Assembly: GCA_947259365.1 (NCBI GenBank)
Contig: CAMYMC010000015.1
Coordinates: forward strand, 128,599 to 192,598
Origin: an uncultured Acidimicrobiaceae bacterium
GTDB lineage: Bacteria > Actinomycetota > Acidimicrobiia > Spongiisociales > UBA5794
DNA length: 64,000 nt
Direction of reading: 5' to 3'
In this document: in pieces, positions 29,570 to 38,482 of the stretch
How positions within the stretch are numbered: the first letter of the stretch is position 1
Layout: every line of letters begins with the position of its first letter
Translations under genes and position numbers: made by a program
Notes under the pieces: generated by a model
Told to the model about the DNA's origin: nothing
Seen by the model: the letters and a program-made list of their open reading frames with translations, nothing else
Database searches by the model: none

Positions 29570-30352
29570 TCAGGCGGTGCCCTCTTCCTCGCCCCGCTGG
29601 AGGTGGATGCGGCCCTCCCTCCCCCGCAGCGAGGTCCCGGTGCCGTGCCCGTACCGCACCCGGATGATCTCGGCAAGGATCGAGATCGCCACCTCGGACG
29701 GCTGCTCGGCGCCGATGTCGATGCCGATCGGCCCGTGGATGCGTCCGATCTCGTCGTCGGTCCAGCCGTCGTCGCGCAACCGCTCGACTCGGGCCCGGTG
29801 GGTGCGTCTGCTCCCCAGCGCCCCGATGTAGCGGACCGGCGCGTTGCGCACCGCCGGGAACACCGGGTCCTCGAAGCGGGCGTCGTGGTTGAGGAGGACG
29901 ACGTAGGTGCGGTGGTCGAGGGGCACTTGCTCGAAGACGGCGTCGGGCCAGCCGACGACGAGGCGGTCGACGTCGGGAAACCGTTCTTCGGTCGCCCACG
30001 TCTCGCGGGCGTCGGCGACGATGACGCGGAACCCGAGCTCGCGGGCGATCTTCGACAGCGGCTGCGCGATGTGACCGGCGCCGAAGACGAGCATCAGGGG
30101 CTGGGGGGCGACCGTCTCGATGAAGACCTCACGCTCGCCGTAGGCGAGGGTGCGGCTCTGCTCGTGCTCCATGAGCGAGGCGGCGTCGGCGAGGACGTCG
30201 TCTTCGATGGCAGAGGGCAGGGACCCGGCGACGATGCCGTCTTCGGCGTCGACGACGGCCTTCGCCCCGGCGTCGGGGCCCTCGACGACGGTGACGACCG
30301 CCCCGAGGCGTTCGCGCTTGGTGAGATCGCGGATCGCGGCGACGACCGACAT
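29570..30352 (-). CDS. XdhC Rossmann-domain protein (Mo-cofactor maturation)
   Basis: A 260-aa protein matching the C-terminal part of XdhC: a Rossmann NAD(P)-type motif LVFGAGHIAQPL near residue 100, the conserved GALGSRRTHRAR and the end signature IHGPIGIDIGAEQPSEVAISILAEI. XdhC proteins bind the molybdenum cofactor, guide its sulfuration and insert it into xanthine-dehydrogenase-family enzymes. ATG at 30352 overlaps the preceding stop as TGATG. The usual N-terminal XdhC_CoxI domain is encoded separately upstream, so the two form a split chaperone. Confidence 0.85.
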   Translation of the reverse strand: MSVVAAIRDLTKRERLGAVVTVVEGPDAGAKAVVDAEDGIVAGSLPSAIEDDVLADAASLMEHEQSRTLAYGEREVFIETVAPQPLMLVFGAGHIAQPLSKIARELGFRVIVADARETWATEERFPDVDRLVVGWPDAVFEQVPLDHRTYVVLLNHDARFEDPVFPAVRNAPVRYIGALGSRRTHRARVERLRDDGWTDDEIGRIHGPIGIDIGAEQPSEVAISILAEIIRVRYGHGTGTSLRGREGRIHLQRGEEEGTA

Positions 30353-30660
30353 CACCACTTCTCGATGAACACCTGGATGGTGCCGCCGCACGTCAGCCCG
30401 ACCTCGAACGCATCCTCGTCGGCGATCCCGTAGGTCACGAGCCGCGGCTCACCCGTTTCGAGGACCTCCTGGGCGTGGAGGAACACATCGCTCTCGACGC
30501 AGCCTCCGGACACCGAGCCCTCCATGTCCCCCGCCGACGAGACGAGGAACTTCGAGCCCTCGGGTCGAGGGGCCGACCCCTTGACCCGCACCACGGTGGC
30601 GGCGGCAACGGCCTTGCCGTCGGCGGTCCAGCGTTCGTAGATGTCGAGCTCGTCCAGCAC
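30352..30660 (-). CDS. Standalone XdhC/CoxI N-terminal domain
   Basis: A 102-aa protein that is only the XdhC_CoxI domain: [20 protein letters not shown] and the Cys motif [11 protein letters not shown] are both family signatures, with a second cysteine in [16 protein letters not shown] at 30660 follows GGAGGATCG. It is coupled to the Rossmann partner by TGATG. Split forms occur in Cox accessory operons (CoxI-like). It lies 63 bp after the VWA gene in the same direction. Confidence 0.85.
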   Translation of the reverse strand: MLDELDIYERWTADGKAVAAATVVRVKGSAPRPEGSKFLVSSAGDMEGSVSGGCVESDVFLHAQEVLETGEPRLVTYGIADEDAFEVGLTCGGTIQVFIEKW

Positions 30661-30723
30661 GTCGATCCTCCGCCAAAGAACTCTAGCGGTGCCCCGGCGG
30701 TGCCACGGAGGAGGGCGCGAGGG

Positions 30724-31920
30724 TCACGCCCCGCTCGCCGCGGCCGCGCCGGAATGGGGAACGGGTCGCGCCGCCGGCCTCGTCCCGACCGTCTCGAGGA
30801 GCCGCACGACGGCGCGCAGGTCGGTGAGGCGCCCGGCGGCGAGGAAGTCGTCGACGTAGGGCATGGCGGCTCGCATCCCTCGCGTCTCGGGTGCGAACCC
30901 CGGTCTCCCCGCGAGCGGGTTGAGCCACACGACGCGATGCACGGAGCGGGCGAAGCGGCGCATCTCCCGGTCGAGGAGGGCTGGGTCGCCCGTGTCCCAG
31001 CCGTCGGAGATGAGCAGCCCGATGGCACCTCCCCTCGTCACCCTGCGGCTCCATTCGCAGTTGAATGCCTCGAGCGCCTCGCCGATCCGGGTGCCCCCGG
31101 CCCAGTCCTTGACGGCGTACGACACCTGGCTGAGCGCGACCTCGGGCAGCTTGATCCGCATCTGTCTCGTGATGCGGCTGAGCCGGGTGGCGAAGACGAA
31201 GGACTCCACCCTGCCGAGGCGGCCCTGGGCGGCGTGGACGAAGTGGAGGAACATCTCGGTGTACCGCTCCATGGAGCCGGAGACGTCCGCGATGACCACG
31301 AGCGGGCGCTTGCGCATCTTGCGGTTCGCCATGGCGAGGGGCAGGAGATCGCCCTCGGGACGGACCGCGTTGCGGAACGTGCGACGCAGGTCGGGCCGGG
31401 AGCCGCCCTTGGTCCCCGCCCATCGCCGCGAGGGAGCATCGGCGGGTCGCCACACCATGCGAGCGATGAGCTTGCGCACCTCCTCCTGCTCGTCGATCGA
31501 GAGGTCGCGGAAGTCGCGGTGGGACAGCCGCTCGGTGTACGTGCCTCCGGTGATCTCGGTGACGTCTTCCTCCGGCTCATCGGCGGCGTCGGTGTGGCCG
31601 GGAGTGAGGATCGGGACCGCGGTCCGTGTCGTCTCAGCGGGACGGCGGGTCCTCGCCGTCACCTCGGTCCCCTCCCGCTCACCCCTCCGCACCTGGCCGG
31701 TGCCGAAGAACATCTCGAAGGCGTCGTCGAACGCCTGCATCTCGGTCGGGCGGACGACCGACAGCGAGCGCAGGGCGGCATAGACGTCGTCGCGGCGGTC
31801 GAGACCGACGACGCCGATGGCGGTGGCGAGATCGCGTGCCGTCGCCGGCACCACGGAGAGCCCCCGGGCGCGGAGGTAGCGGACGAAGTGGACGAGGTTG
31901 GCGGAAAAGGACTCGGTCAC
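30724..31920 (-). CDS. CoxE-like von Willebrand factor A protein
   Basis: A 398-aa CoxE-family protein. The N-terminal part (1-230) is the CoxE helical region; the VWA domain (about 230-375) has the metal-ion-dependent adhesion site DVSGSM and ISDGWDTGD. In Oligotropha, CoxE works with the AAA+ protein CoxD to build the Cu-S-Mo site of CO dehydrogenase. GTG at 31920 overlaps the moxR stop by four bases. Larger upstream starts lie in the moxR reading region and are rejected. The assignment to the form I enzyme rests on the shared strand and neighbourhood. Confidence 0.88.
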   Translation of the reverse strand: MTESFSANLVHFVRYLRARGLSVVPATARDLATAIGVVGLDRRDDVYAALRSLSVVRPTEMQAFDDAFEMFFGTGQVRRGEREGTEVTARTRRPAETTRTAVPILTPGHTDAADEPEEDVTEITGGTYTERLSHRDFRDLSIDEQEEVRKLIARMVWRPADAPSRRWAGTKGGSRPDLRRTFRNAVRPEGDLLPLAMANRKMRKRPLVVIADVSGSMERYTEMFLHFVHAAQGRLGRVESFVFATRLSRITRQMRIKLPEVALSQVSYAVKDWAGGTRIGEALEAFNCEWSRRVTRGGAIGLLISDGWDTGDPALLDREMRRFARSVHRVVWLNPLAGRPGFAPETRGMRAAMPYVDDFLAAGRLTDLRAVVRLLETVGTRPAARPVPHSGAAAASGA

Positions 31921-32810
31921 GCCGACTCGAGGACGTGCTCCACGCCGCCTTCCCGGATCCGGGCCACGTCCTCCTCGTACTTGAGCACCACCCCGATGGT
32001 GTCGTCCATGACCGGGGCAGTGAGCTCGGTGTGCCCGAGCACCTGGAGCGCCGCGGCCCAGTCGAGCGTCTCGGCGACGCCGGGAGGTTTGAACAGCTCG
32101 AGATCCCGCAGCCGTTGCATCGCCCCGGCGAGCTGGCGGGCGAGATCCTCCGAGATCCCGGGTGCCTTCTCCCGCAGGATCGCCACCTCGCGCTCGAAGG
32201 TCGGGTATTCGATCCAGTGGTACAGGCATCGGCGCTTGAGGGCGTCGTGGATCTCGCGGGTCCGGTTCGAGGTGATGACGACGATCGGCGGTTCGACCGC
32301 CTTGATCGTTGCCACCTCGGGGATCGTGACCTGGAAGTCGGAGAGGAGCTCGAGCAGATACGCCTCGAACTCCTCGTCGGCGCGGTCGAGCTCGTCGATG
32401 AGAAGCACCGGGCGACGGCCTCCGGCGCCGGCCTGGATCGCCTGAAGGAGCGGCCGGGCGACGAGGTACTCCATGGACATGATGTCGCGGATCTCGGTGC
32501 CCCCGGCATCGTGGCGCGCTTCGAGGAGACGAATGGCGAGCATCTGGCGGGCGTAGTCCCACTCGTAGAGGGCCTGGGCCACGTCGAGGCCCTCGTAGCA
32601 CTGGAGCCTGATGAGCTCTTCGCCGGTGGTGGCGGCGAGCACCTTGGCCACCTCGGTCTTGCCGACCCCGGCTTCGCCCTCGAGGAAGAGCGGCCGCCCG
32701 AGCTCGAGCGCGAGGTGGATGACGACGGCGAGAGATCGGTCGGCGACGTAGTGCTGGCGGGCGAGGGCGTCTCGCACCTCTTCGACGGAGGTCGGGATCA
32801 CGGGGTGCAC
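31917..32810 (-). CDS. MoxR-family AAA+ ATPase (CoxD-like)
   Basis: A 297-aa AAA+ ATPase: Walker A LEGEAGVGKTEVAK near residue 45, Walker B VLLIDELDRAD, sensor-1 ITSNRTREI and the C-terminal lid. MoxR proteins pair with VWA partners to remodel or mature metalloenzymes; with the downstream CoxE this matches the CoxD/CoxE pair. Start GTG at 32810 (MHPVIPTSVEEVRDAL); a GTG three codons later is possible. It is the first gene of the twelve-gene co-directional run ending at coxG or the small gene after it. Confidence 0.88.
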   Translation of the reverse strand: MHPVIPTSVEEVRDALARQHYVADRSLAVVIHLALELGRPLFLEGEAGVGKTEVAKVLAATTGEELIRLQCYEGLDVAQALYEWDYARQMLAIRLLEARHDAGGTEIRDIMSMEYLVARPLLQAIQAGAGGRRPVLLIDELDRADEEFEAYLLELLSDFQVTIPEVATIKAVEPPIVVITSNRTREIHDALKRRCLYHWIEYPTFEREVAILREKAPGISEDLARQLAGAMQRLRDLELFKPPGVAETLDWAAALQVLGHTELTAPVMDDTIGVVLKYEEDVARIREGGVEHVLESA

Positions 32811-32880
32811 GTTACCGCTTTCGCGATCGCCAGCCTTCGGGACGCCTCGGCTCTCGTGCTGACGCGAGCCGGGGAGGCGT

Positions 32881-33354
32881 CTACCAGGCGCCGGCGGCAA
32901 ACCCCGCCCCCGGCGCGTCCGCCGTCGTCGGGCACGTCGCCGGGATCGATGCCGGCACGGCGAACAGGGTCGGGCTCGACACGTCGAAGGGCGGCTCCCA
33001 GATCCCGAAGACGGTGTCGGTGGCGGAGATGCGCCACAGGCAGACTGCGCCGTCGGTGCTGCGATCGATGCGGGCCCCCGTCCTCGCCCCGGGATCGATC
33101 GCGGTGCCGGGGGCGATCTCGAGGACGCTGGCGACGATGTCGGGAGTCGAGGGGTTCTCGATGATGACCGCTTTCACGGGTGCCAGCGCTTCACGCAGCT
33201 CCGCCTTCGCCTCGGAGTCCTTCGCCTGGTTCGACACTCCGCCGAAGGTGGGAATGGCGATGGCGACGAGGACGATGAGGATTGCGACGACGGCGAGGAG
33301 CTCGGCAAGCGTCACACCGTCCTCGAGACGTCGCAGAGGGATGGCACGGCGCAC
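32881..33354 (-). CDS. Type IV pilin-like protein
   Basis: A 157-aa prepilin-like protein. A short basic leader ends in Gly and is followed by VTLAELLAVVAILIVLVAIA with Glu at +5, the type IV prepilin peptidase signature. The C-terminal part has two cysteines that could form a disulfide loop. GTG at 33354 follows GGAGAACGCC. No type IV assembly genes (pilB, pilC, pilT) are adjacent; the Tad cluster 4 kb away is a different system with class III prepilins. It may be a minor pilin or pseudopilin. Confidence 0.7.
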   Translation of the reverse strand: MRRAIPLRRLEDGVTLAELLAVVAILIVLVAIAIPTFGGVSNQAKDSEAKAELREALAPVKAVIIENPSTPDIVASVLEIAPGTAIDPGARTGARIDRSTDGAVCLWRISATDTVFGIWEPPFDVSSPTLFAVPASIPATCPTTADAPGAGFAAGAW

Positions 33355-33431
33355 GGCGTTCTCCGGTGCTCGCGGGAAATGAGCTGCTCTCGGTTAGATA
33401 ACGGCGGGTCCGCGGCCGGAGTCGAGCGGTT

Positions 33432-34880
33432 TCACCCCGACGCCGATGTGGGAGAGGAGGGAGGTCGCGCCACCGCGGCATCGTGGGGGAGATCGACCCG
33501 CCCCGCCCGCAGGAAGGCGTACGGTCCCGCGTACAGGAGGTTCGCCACCCGAGAGGTGTAGACGTCGGCGTAGCGCTCCACCTGTCTGGCGAACAGGCTC
33601 TTGTCGGCCCCGGCACGCATGAGCGGTCCCCACGTTGCGTTGCGCAGCTCGCCGGCGGCTCGAGCCAGCGGCGCGATTTCCTCGTCGAGGGCGCCGAGGC
33701 GCTCACGCGTCGCGGCGAGAGCCTCCGGCGACGGGTGCTCACCGTCGACCGCGGCATACCCGGCCCGGGCGCGCTGGTCGGCGAGACGGAGCCGGGCGAG
33801 CTCGCTCTCGAGGGCTTCTTTCTCCGCCATGAGGGCAACGAGGCGCTCCTCGGTGGGCCGGAACCCGAAGGCGGCGGAGATCTCGGACTCCAGCTCGCGC
33901 AGGATGAGCGCCGTCCGCCACCGCAGCAGGGCCTTGGAGTAGTGAACGTCGCCGAAGAGGTGATCGCCCACGTAGAGGATCTCGTCACCGGACAAGCCGA
34001 GGCTCGTCTCCACCGTCCGGGCGCAGCCCCCGAAGTAGATGCTTCCGGACTCCATCTCGCCGAGGTGGGGATGGAGGAGGGATTGCCGCTCGTCCATGAC
34101 CTTGTAGAGCGGGTTCGACGAGGTGAAGAACGCCGGCTTGTCCGCCGAGACGATGACGGTGTCGAACACGTCGCGCCAGGTGCCCGAAGGCAGGTAGGGG
34201 TCGAAGGCGTACGTCATCATCTGCTCGGCGTACGCCCACTCCGAGTTCGTGATGAGCATGAGCCGCTTGCCGGCGTGGAACTGGTCGAGAAGGGCGAGAA
34301 CGGTGTCCGGCTCCCGCACGACGAAACGGTCCGGGTCGGCGAGGATGTCCTGCTTGATGTCGCCGTCCTGGTGGGCGCCGCCGAGCGCCTCCCGCACCGC
34401 GGTGTAGAGCCCGGGGTAGCCGATGCCGCGCCCGATCGCACCGCGGTCGAGGAGATCGACGAGCTGGGAGTAGAGGCTGGCCTCGGACAGGGAGAAGAGG
34501 ACGTTGATGAAGACGAACCGGTCCTCCCCTAGATCGACGAGCGTGCCCTGGTACGTGGTGCGCAGCTCGTCGAAGTCGAGAAACCGGGTGCCGTGGGCGG
34601 CCCGGATGACATAGCCGAACCTCGTCGCCTTGACGAGGTTGCCCTCCTGGAGATCGATGGCGAGCCCGCGGATCACCTTCGACGCGTCGAAAGTGAGCTC
34701 GTCGACAGGCCATCCCCTCGCCGCCAGCCTTTGCCTGGCGTGCTCGAAGGCCCGGGCTTCCCAGCGGGCGACGTCGTAGTGGACGAGGGTGTAGTCGAGG
34801 TCGTAGCCGATGGCCTTGATGGAGCGCAGGTTGAGGGTGCGGTTGACGTAGACGCCGCGCTCGGGAGACGGCCCGGTCAC
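33432..34880 (-). CDS. HAD-superfamily 5'-nucleotidase
   Basis: A 482-aa protein of the cytosolic IMP/GMP-specific 5'-nucleotidase family. The HAD motif I reads GYDLDYTLVHYD near residue 20, motif II LMLITNSEWAYA, and the later acidic motif EILYVGDHLFGDV. It hydrolyses nucleoside monophosphates, probably purines. A coiled-coil-like Glu/Arg-rich segment sits at about 360-420. GTG at 34880 overlaps the malic-enzyme stop as GTGA, so the 5' extension (to 35267) is rejected. Why it is coupled to malic enzyme is unclear. Confidence 0.88.
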   Translation of the reverse strand: MTGPSPERGVYVNRTLNLRSIKAIGYDLDYTLVHYDVARWEARAFEHARQRLAARGWPVDELTFDASKVIRGLAIDLQEGNLVKATRFGYVIRAAHGTRFLDFDELRTTYQGTLVDLGEDRFVFINVLFSLSEASLYSQLVDLLDRGAIGRGIGYPGLYTAVREALGGAHQDGDIKQDILADPDRFVVREPDTVLALLDQFHAGKRLMLITNSEWAYAEQMMTYAFDPYLPSGTWRDVFDTVIVSADKPAFFTSSNPLYKVMDERQSLLHPHLGEMESGSIYFGGCARTVETSLGLSGDEILYVGDHLFGDVHYSKALLRWRTALILRELESEISAAFGFRPTEERLVALMAEKEALESELARLRLADQRARAGYAAVDGEHPSPEALAATRERLGALDEEIAPLARAAGELRNATWGPLMRAGADKSLFARQVERYADVYTSRVANLLYAGPYAFLRAGRVDLPHDAAVARPPSSPTSASG

Positions 34881-36589
34881 GCCGGGCGGTAGGGGACGTA
34901 CTCGGGGGACCACATCTCGGCGGCGACGACGTTGTCGAGGTCGTCGACCGGCTCGGCGACGCCTTCGGCCACGGCCTGGGCGGCAACGGCTCTCGCCACC
35001 TCGAGCGACGCGTCGCGCACCGAGGTGATCGATGGGTAGATCTGGCCCGTCTTCAGCATGTCGGACGTGACGGTGTCGGCGAGAGCCCGGGCAGCTGCGA
35101 GGAACATGCGGTCGGTGACCCGGGCCGCCCCGACGGCGAGGACCCCGAGGCCCATGCCGGGGAAGACGAACATGTTGTTCGCCTGGCCGATGACGCGGGT
35201 CTCGCCGTCGTAGTCGACGGGAGCGAAGGGGCTGCCGGTGGCGACGACGGCCTGCCCGTCCGTCCACCGCAGCGCCGCCGCCGGGGTGATCTCGGCGTGG
35301 CTCGTCGGGTTCGACAGCGGCATGATGATGGGGCGGTCGGTGTAGCGGGCCATCCGGGAGACGATCTTCTCGCTGAAGACACCGGGGACGCCGGAGACAC
35401 CGACGAGCACCGTCGCCCTGGCGTTGCGGACGACGTCGTTGAGCCCGATCGGGTGGTCCTCGATCTGCCAGTCGTGAATGACCTCGGTGCGGACGGCGAG
35501 CTGGCGCTTCGCCGCGGTGAGGTCGGGACGGCCCTCGACGACGAGGCCGCGGCTGTCGAGGACGAGGATCCGGTCGTGCGCCTCGGCGCTGGTTGCCCCG
35601 TCGTCGACCATCGCCATCGCCACCTGGTGACGGATCCCGACGCCTGCCGACCCGGCGCCGACGATGACGACGCGCTGGTCACGCATCTTCGTGCCGGCGT
35701 GGCGGGTAGCCGCCAGCAACCCGGCGACGACCATCGCCGCCGTGCCCTGGATGTCGTCGTTGAACGACGGGATGACGTCGCGGTACGTCTCGAGGTTGTG
35801 AAAGCTCGTCCTGTTGGAGAAGTCCTCCCACTGGAGCAGCGAACCGGGGAAGACACTCCGCACGGCGTCGACGGTCTCGGCGACGAGCTCGTCGTACTCC
35901 TCACCGCGCAGACGGTGTTCTCGGTACCCCACATAGAGGGGATCGGCGAGCAGCTCCGGGTTGTTCGTGCCCACGTCGAGCGAGATCGGCAGCGTCCGGG
36001 CGGGGTCGATGCCGGCGCCTGCGGTGTAGAGGGCGAGCTTGCCGATGGGAATGCCCATCCCGCCGGCGCCCTGGTCACCGATACCGAGGATCCGCTCGTT
36101 GTCGGTGACGACGATGACCGGGCGCTCCCCCGTCGGCCGCGCCGCCAGCACCGCGGCGATCCGGCCCCGGTCCCGGGGCGTGACGTAGATGCCGCGAGCC
36201 CTGCGGAAGATCCGGCTCCAATGGCGGCAGGCGTAGGCCACCGTCGGGGTGTAGATGATCGGCACCGTCTCCTCGAGGTGGGTGAGGACGAACCGGTAGA
36301 ACAGGGTCTCGTTGCGGTCCATGAGCCCGTTGAGGTAGATGTTGCGCTCCATCTCGGTGCCCTTGCGCAGGAACTGGTCGTGGACCCGCATCACCTGGTC
36401 GTCGAGGGTGGCGACGTGGTCGGGGAGCAGCCCGGTGAGCCCGAACGCCTCGCGCTCCTCCCGGGGGAAGGCGACGCCCTTGTTGAGCAGCGGGTTCTTC
36501 AACAGCTCGCTGCCTCGCACCCGAACCGCGAGGTGCACCTCGCCGGTGTCGGGGTCGATGTGCCGCTCGAAGTCGGTGAAACCTGCCAT
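34877..36589 (-). CDS. NAD-dependent malic enzyme
   Basis: A 570-aa malic enzyme of the long (SfcA/MaeA) type: oxidative decarboxylation of malate to pyruvate. The N-terminal domain contains IYTPTVAYACRHWS (conserved Tyr), the metal and substrate residues lie in VTDNERILGIGDQGAGGMGI and FNDDIQGTAAM, and the nucleotide-binding fold has VIVGAGSAGVGI. Length fits the family (about 560). ATG at 36589 starts MAGFTDFERHIDPDTGEVHL; a longer frame upstream overlaps the GNAT gene and is rejected. It is in an operon with the 5'-nucleotidase. Confidence 0.95.
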   Translation of the reverse strand: MAGFTDFERHIDPDTGEVHLAVRVRGSELLKNPLLNKGVAFPREEREAFGLTGLLPDHVATLDDQVMRVHDQFLRKGTEMERNIYLNGLMDRNETLFYRFVLTHLEETVPIIYTPTVAYACRHWSRIFRRARGIYVTPRDRGRIAAVLAARPTGERPVIVVTDNERILGIGDQGAGGMGIPIGKLALYTAGAGIDPARTLPISLDVGTNNPELLADPLYVGYREHRLRGEEYDELVAETVDAVRSVFPGSLLQWEDFSNRTSFHNLETYRDVIPSFNDDIQGTAAMVVAGLLAATRHAGTKMRDQRVVIVGAGSAGVGIRHQVAMAMVDDGATSAEAHDRILVLDSRGLVVEGRPDLTAAKRQLAVRTEVIHDWQIEDHPIGLNDVVRNARATVLVGVSGVPGVFSEKIVSRMARYTDRPIIMPLSNPTSHAEITPAAALRWTDGQAVVATGSPFAPVDYDGETRVIGQANNMFVFPGMGLGVLAVGAARVTDRMFLAAARALADTVTSDMLKTGQIYPSITSVRDASLEVARAVAAQAVAEGVAEPVDDLDNVVAAEMWSPEYVPYRPA

Positions 36590-36630
36590 CGCCCGCAGCT
36601 TATCGGTCGCCGCAGTCCACCCGGCTGCGG

Positions 36631-37137
36631 CTACACGATCCGCTCGTATTGGGTGACCATCCCGTCGGAGTCGGCGCACTCGTCCCTGCCGGGACGCAAC
36701 CCGACGAGCCAGAAGCCGGCCCGCTCCGCGACCCGTTGCGAGGCGAGGTTGCCGGGGTGCGTCTCGAGCTCGAGGCGCGACCTGTCGAACGTCGCCGCCG
36801 CCCAGTCGGCAGCTGCCGCCAGCGCCGAAGCGGCGACCCCCCGGCCGCGGGCACCGGGCGTCACCCAGTACGACAGCTCGATGGAGTGGGCGTGGACGGT
36901 CACGCCCACGTTGCCGAGGGGGGCGCCGGTGGCGGCATCGACGATGGCGAACGCCGCCCGGTCCGTGCTGTGGCGAGTCCTGTCGATCGCCTCCCGGCAG
37001 CGGGCGGCGTCGAGGCCGGGCCGTTCGCGCGTCCACCGGAACACGTCCACGTCGCGGGCCGCGACGTACCAATCGGCGTCCTCCGGCTCCCAGGCACGGA
37101 GACGGATCGCTCCGGCGTCGATGGTCGGCACCTCCAC
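36631..37137 (-). CDS. GNAT-family N-acetyltransferase
   Basis: A roughly 168-aa acetyltransferase of the RimJ/RimL-like GNAT group: AIRLRAWEPEDADWYV at the N-terminus, an acetyl-CoA loop PGARGRGVAASAL, and a C-terminal HPGNLASQRVAERAGF (the NxxSxxVxEKxGF motif of this group). The substrate is unknown; protein N-termini or small amines are possible. The start is ambiguous: GTG at 37137 or 37131, or TTG at 37155 with a closer GGAG. It is followed by malic enzyme 41 bp downstream. Confidence 0.8.
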   Translation of the reverse strand: MEVPTIDAGAIRLRAWEPEDADWYVAARDVDVFRWTRERPGLDAARCREAIDRTRHSTDRAAFAIVDAATGAPLGNVGVTVHAHSIELSYWVTPGARGRGVAASALAAAADWAAATFDRSRLELETHPGNLASQRVAERAGFWLVGLRPGRDECADSDGMVTQYERIV

Positions 37138-37203
37138 GCCAAACAGCGTACGCAACCTGCTCCGATTTGGAACCCCCGAAATACCACGGGCGCGGCGCCT
37201 TGC

Positions 37204-37641
37204 TCAGGGGTCCCCACCGCGCGCGAGCACCGCGGTAGCCGATGCCGCGATCTCGAACCGGCCGCCGCGGGCGTCGAGCCCGATCCGGCCGACGATGACG
37301 AGCTCGACGCTGCGAGCGGCGGCGACCGTGACGGTGTCGCCTCCGGTGACGACGGCGGCGTCGTCACCGGGGCAGCCCCCGACGTCGAGCGACGCGACGA
37401 GGACGTCACAGGCGTACGCCTCCGCCAGGGCGGGGTCGAGGCGGACGACGCCGGTTTCGCGGTACGCAGCCTCGTCGAGCGCCGCCGTCGCCGCGGTGGC
37501 GGCGGCATCGACGGCGCCGGCGAGGGTGCGGCGGGCGTGGAGGAGCCGCCACAAGTCGCTCGAGATGCCGGCCATGGCAAGGACGATCAGCGCAACGAAC
37601 ACGACGAGGAGCGGCGCGGCTGCGGCGCGGTCCCCCGTCAC
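37204..37641 (-). CDS. TadE-like pilus-locus protein (Rv3654c-like position)
   Basis: A 145-aa protein with one N-terminal hydrophobic helix (APLLVVFVALIVLAMAGISSD) and a small extracytoplasmic domain with a Cys pair. It is last in the Tad operon, the position of the helicase/secretion-neighbourhood TadE-like proteins in actinobacteria. GTG at 37641 overlaps the previous stop (GTGA). It is probably a minor pseudopilin or assembly factor. Confidence 0.75.
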   Translation of the reverse strand: MTGDRAAAAPLLVVFVALIVLAMAGISSDLWRLLHARRTLAGAVDAAATAATAALDEAAYRETGVVRLDPALAEAYACDVLVASLDVGGCPGDDAAVVTGGDTVTVAAARSVELVIVGRIGLDARGGRFEIAASATAVLARGGDP

Positions 37642-38054
37642 GGGAAGCTCCGGTAGCGGTCGACCGTCTCCCGATGCGTGACCCGGTGCTCGAACCCCCC
37701 GATGGTCCCGGCGAACGGAACAACGGCAACGGGGATGCGGACGGTGACCGTGGCGCTCACGCTCCCGCCCCGATCCAGGCGACCCGGCGAGGTCGAGGCG
37801 AGCTCGACTCGGATGCACCCCGGATCTCCAACACAACCGCGGGCTGCGATGGAGGCGACGACGCGATCCGCCGCGTCGACGGCGCCCGCCCAATCGTCGG
37901 CGAGAACCGCTGCCCGCGCCGCTTCCTGCGCCGCGAGCGATGCCATCCCCGCCCGCTCGTACCAGGGAGCGAGCGAGAGGACGGCAACGGCCGCCGGTAC
38001 GACGACGAGCCCGAGCCCCGCCACCCACTGCACCACGGCGAAGCCGCCGCTCAT
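37638..38054 (-). CDS. TadE/TadF-like minor pilin
   Basis: A 138-aa protein with an N-terminal hydrophobic helix (FAVVQWVAGLGLVVVPAAVA) after a Gly-Gly, a signature like TadE/TadF pseudopilins although the usual Glu is replaced by Gln. The periplasmic part has a Cys pair (GCVGDPGC). ATG at 38054 overlaps the previous stop (ATGA), which sets the start despite a much longer open frame. Confidence 0.75.
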   Translation of the reverse strand: MSGGFAVVQWVAGLGLVVVPAAVAVLSLAPWYERAGMASLAAQEAARAAVLADDWAGAVDAADRVVASIAARGCVGDPGCIRVELASTSPGRLDRGGSVSATVTVRIPVAVVPFAGTIGGFEHRVTHRETVDRYRSFP

Positions 38055-38482
38055 GGTGCGGGCTCGACGACCGACCTGCTCTCCTCGAGGATCCACACGT
38101 CGGGGACCCCCGGGACCAGTCCCGGCAGAGGGCCCTCCGCAACGGCGACCATCGCCGGCTCGCCCGCCACCGTCTCTTCGCGGCACCGCACCTCGATGCC
38201 GCGGCCGGCGACGCCGCCGAGCACTCCACCAGGCCCCCTGAGGACCGCCTCGCCGTGCTCGACGCACGCCTGGCCGTCGCGGCCGAGGGCGGCGCCGTGG
38301 CGGGCCGCTTCGTCGACGGCGAGACGCGCCGCGCCGCGGACGTATTGGATGACGACGACGTTGGCCACCAGGACGATCAACACGATCGCCAGCGCCATCG
38401 CCCCGATCCACTCCGCCGCAGCGAAGCCGGCTTCGCGGACTCCCCTCAGCTTCGGGGAACACCGAGCTGACCGCGCATCCAT
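38051..38482 (-). CDS. TadE-like pseudopilin
   Basis: A 143-aa protein with the class III-like sequence REAGFAAAEWIGAMALAIVL: Gly, then Glu at the expected position before a hydrophobic helix. TadE pseudopilins help assemble Flp pili. The start overlaps the Flp pilin gene by 37 bp; no shorter ATG or GTG leaves the leader intact. Confidence 0.78.
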   Translation of the reverse strand: MDARSARCSPKLRGVREAGFAAAEWIGAMALAIVLIVLVANVVVIQYVRGAARLAVDEAARHGAALGRDGQACVEHGEAVLRGPGGVLGGVAGRGIEVRCREETVAGEPAMVAVAEGPLPGLVPGVPDVWILEESRSVVEPAP

